Part shown: positions 4,932 to 6,642 of the stretch, piece by piece
How positions within the stretch are numbered: position 1 is the first letter of the stretch
Layout: each line of letters opens with the position of its first letter
From: Caldora sp. SIO3E6
Lineage (GTDB): Bacteria > Cyanobacteriota > Cyanobacteriia > Cyanobacteriales > Coleofasciculaceae
Direction: 5' to 3'
NCBI GenBank assembly: GCA_010672185.1
Contig: JAAHHL010000396.1
Span: 1-6,642 of the forward strand
DNA: 6,642 bases
The notes under the pieces: model-generated
The model's database searches: none
What the model was told of the DNA's origin: nothing
What the model saw: the letters and a program-made list of their open reading frames with translations, nothing else
Translations under genes and position numbers: made by a program

Positions 4932-4988
4932 TAGCCAAAAGTACTTCTTGAGCGGGTTGTTTTGGCTAAAACTTTTCCTACTTGGCTA
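4932..4988. promoter_or_regulatory. TAGCCAAAA/TTTTGGCTA inverted repeat plus third TTGGCTA upstream of pyk
   Basis: TAGCCAAAA (4932-4940) and TTTTGGCTA (4960-4968) are a perfect 9-bp inverted repeat with a 19-bp spacer. A third TTGGCTA lies at 4982-4988, exactly 20 bp beyond the second core. They sit about 50-100 bp before the pyruvate kinase start, a natural place for a regulator site. No cyanobacterial regulator motif I know matches, and no convincing -35/-10 pair was found. A long-loop transcript hairpin is the alternative. Confidence 0.45.
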
Positions 4989-5034
4989 ATCTGCTCAATG
5001 GTGCCGTAACTTAAACTCTTTTCCTGAAGTTCCT

Positions 5035-6642
5035 ATGCAATTGCGAAATTCTCTGCGTCGGACAAAAATTGTTGCTACGATTGGACCTGCTACCAGTAGT
5101 CCAGAAGTCCTCAAAGAACTTATCAAAGCTGGTGCTACAACTTTACGACTCAACTTTTCCCACGGCACCCATGAAGATCACCACCGCAATATTCGCCTAA
5201 TTCGCCAAACTGCATTTGAACTGAATCAGCCAGTGGCTATTTTGCAAGATTTGCAAGGCCCCAAAATTCGCCTGGGACGGTTTGAGAATGGTTCGATTGT
5301 GGTCAAAAAAGGCGATCGCTTTACCTTAACCAGTGAATCACTCCCTGGTACTGAGTCTATCAGTTCTGTGACCTATAAACCCCTGGCAGATGAAGTGCCA
5401 GAGGGTGCTACCATCCTCCTCGATGATGGCAAAGTGGAGATGAAAGTCGAAGAGGTGGATCCAGCTCAAGGAGCCTTACACTGTCGGGTGGTTGTCGGTG
5501 GTCCCCTTTCCAATAACAAGGGAGTCAATTTCCCTGGTGTCTACCTCTCCATCAAGGCTCTTACGGATAAAGACCGACAGGATTTGATTTTTGGTTTAGA
5601 TCAAGGGGTAGATTGGGTTGCTCTGAGTTTTGTCCGTAATCCCCAAGATGTGCTGGAAATTAAAGATTTGATTGAAAGTGCCGGTAAGGAAGTACCGGTA
5701 ATTGTCAAAATTGAAAAGCACGAAGCCATTGAGCAAATGGACGCCATTCTCTCCCTTTCAGATGGGGTAATGGTTGCTCGGGGTGACTTAGGGGTGGAAC
5801 TACCAGCGGAAGATGTCCCTATCCTACAAAAGCGACTGATTGCCACTGCTAATCAGCTGGGAATCCCGGTAATTACTGCCACCCAGATGTTGGATAGTAT
5901 GGTTAACTCCCCCAGACCTACCCGTGCCGAGGTTTCCGATGTTGCCAATGCGATTCTTGATGGTACCGATGCCGTAATGCTCTCCAATGAAACTGCTGTC
6001 GGCAACTATCCAGTAGAAGCAGTGGGAACTATGGCACAAGTGGCTCTACGTATCGAGCAAGAGCAGATTCTCTCCAATGCTCGCGAAACCAAACGCTCGA
6101 TTCCCAATGCTATTTCCCACGCAGTTGGTCGGATTGCTGAGCAATTGGATGCTTCAGCAATTATGACTTTAACCAAAACTGGTGCTACTGCTCGAAATGT
6201 CTCCAAATTCCGACCTCAAAAACCCATTTTAGCGATAACCCCCCATGTGGATGTGGCAAGACAACTACAACTGGTGTGGGGAGTAAAGCCGTTGTTGGTG
6301 CTGGATTTACCTTCTACTGGTCAAACTTTCCAAGCAGCAATTAATGTTGCCGAGGAAAAGCAACTCCTGAGGGAAGGAGATTTAGTCGTGATGACAGCTG
6401 GTACTCTCCAGGGGGTTCCAGGATCAACCGACTTGATTAAAGTAGAGGTAGTAACTGCTGTTTTGGGACAAGGTGTTGGCATTGGTCAAACTTCTGTTAG
6501 CGGTTTGGCTCGTGTAGCTTACAGTGTCAAGGATATGGGACACTTTAATCAGGGTGAAATCCTGGTAACCCCGTCTACCAATGCCGAGTTTGTCGATACA
6601 ATTCGCAAGGCAGCAGGGATTATTACAGAAGAGGAAAGTCTC
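5035..6642 (+). CDS. pyk: Pyruvate kinase, cyanobacterial type with C-terminal PEP-utiliser-like domain (partial, 536 aa in window)
   Basis: It transfers phosphate from phosphoenolpyruvate to ADP, giving pyruvate and ATP, the last step of glycolysis, in the cytoplasm. It starts at ATG 5035 (MQLRNSLRRTKIVATIGPAT), with only a weak ribosome site. Visible motifs are LRLNFSHG (R38, N40, S42, H43), QDLQGPKIRLG (72-81), the B domain (about 83-172), the catalytic-Lys signature VIVKIEKHEAI (K225, E227), ARGDLGVELP (D251) and ITATQMLDSM (280-289). After the ordinary C domain (to about 475) it continues with GQGVGIGQTSVSGLARV...GEILVTPSTNAEFVDTIRKAAGIITEEESL, the extra PEP-utiliser mobile-type domain of many cyanobacterial and Bacillus pyruvate kinases. 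The window ends in frame before its TSHAA-like motif and stop. Residues 73, 74, 77 and 80 (L, Q, K, L) match the potassium-independent class. Confidence 0.96.
   Translation, partial: MQLRNSLRRTKIVATIGPATSSPEVLKELIKAGATTLRLNFSHGTHEDHHRNIRLIRQTAFELNQPVAILQDLQGPKIRLGRFENGSIVVKKGDRFTLTSESLPGTESISSVTYKPLADEVPEGATILLDDGKVEMKVEEVDPAQGALHCRVVVGGPLSNNKGVNFPGVYLSIKALTDKDRQDLIFGLDQGVDWVALSFVRNPQDVLEIKDLIESAGKEVPVIVKIEKHEAIEQMDAILSLSDGVMVARGDLGVELPAEDVPILQKRLIATANQLGIPVITATQMLDSMVNSPRPTRAEVSDVANAILDGTDAVMLSNETAVGNYPVEAVGTMAQVALRIEQEQILSNARETKRSIPNAISHAVGRIAEQLDASAIMTLTKTGATARNVSKFRPQKPILAITPHVDVARQLQLVWGVKPLLVLDLPSTGQTFQAAINVAEEKQLLREGDLVVMTAGTLQGVPGSTDLIKVEVVTAVLGQGVGIGQTSVSGLARVAYSVKDMGHFNQGEILVTPSTNAEFVDTIRKAAGIITEEESL
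5312..5319. repeat. HIP1 octamer GCGATCGC
   Basis: An exact GCGATCGC lies within the pyruvate kinase gene. It is the highly iterated palindrome typical of many cyanobacteria. I found only one exact copy in the window, suggesting a genome moderately rather than strongly enriched for it. Confidence 0.85.

Noticed and set aside
5601..6206. Three minus-strand ORFs within pyruvate kinase
   Set aside because: They are antisense to an unmistakable, motif-complete pyk frame.

Overview
The window looks like a piece of a filamentous, IS-rich cyanobacterial chromosome. The evidence is a cyanobacterial-type pyruvate kinase with an extra C-terminal domain, a long secreted pentapeptide-repeat protein whose mature part begins in the typical 'ANPEHL...CPxCDL' style, a HIP1 octamer (GCGATCGC), and several heptanucleotide tandem repeats between genes. 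A Moorena/Oscillatoriales-like host is my inference from overall style; I could not run a taxonomic search.

Layout. Positions 1-139 carry the right end of a diverged IS5-family element whose body lies outside the window. Directly next to it, in the same orientation, sits a complete second copy (about 144-1814). It has imperfect 16-bp terminal inverted repeats, CTAG target duplications, and a transposase on the minus strand split into two overlapping frames at an A9 run with the pattern of a -1 frameshift site. This element lies inside an old tnpB (IS200/IS605 family) gene. Only a central-to-late TnpB fragment remains (1815-2012), and it carries its own 51-bp in-frame palindromic insertion. 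A GCTCCTCC repeat and a small hairpin follow.

Positions 2148-3372 hold two minus-strand genes. The first in transcription order is a ferredoxin/metallo-beta-lactamase fold fusion (289 aa from the Shine-Dalgarno-supported ATG). Downstream of it, after a 133-bp gap with a possible terminator, is an unrecognised 73-aa cysteine-rich small protein. A divergent intergenic region with a hairpin and an AATTTAG heptamer repeat separates these from plus-strand genes.

On the plus strand, a pentapeptide-repeat protein with a signal peptide (3557-4828) is followed by about 200 bp of heptamer repeats and a TAGCCAAAA/TTTTGGCTA inverted repeat. Pyruvate kinase then starts at 5035 and runs off the window end. 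Its cation-site residues match the potassium-independent class.

The genes do not form one obvious pathway. Pyruvate kinase is core glycolysis, the others are accessory or of unknown role, and the left third is a nested mobile-element scar. I see no clear new multi-gene system. The least explained gene is the small Cys-rich ORF; the most testable observations are the transposase frameshift and the tandem IS junction.
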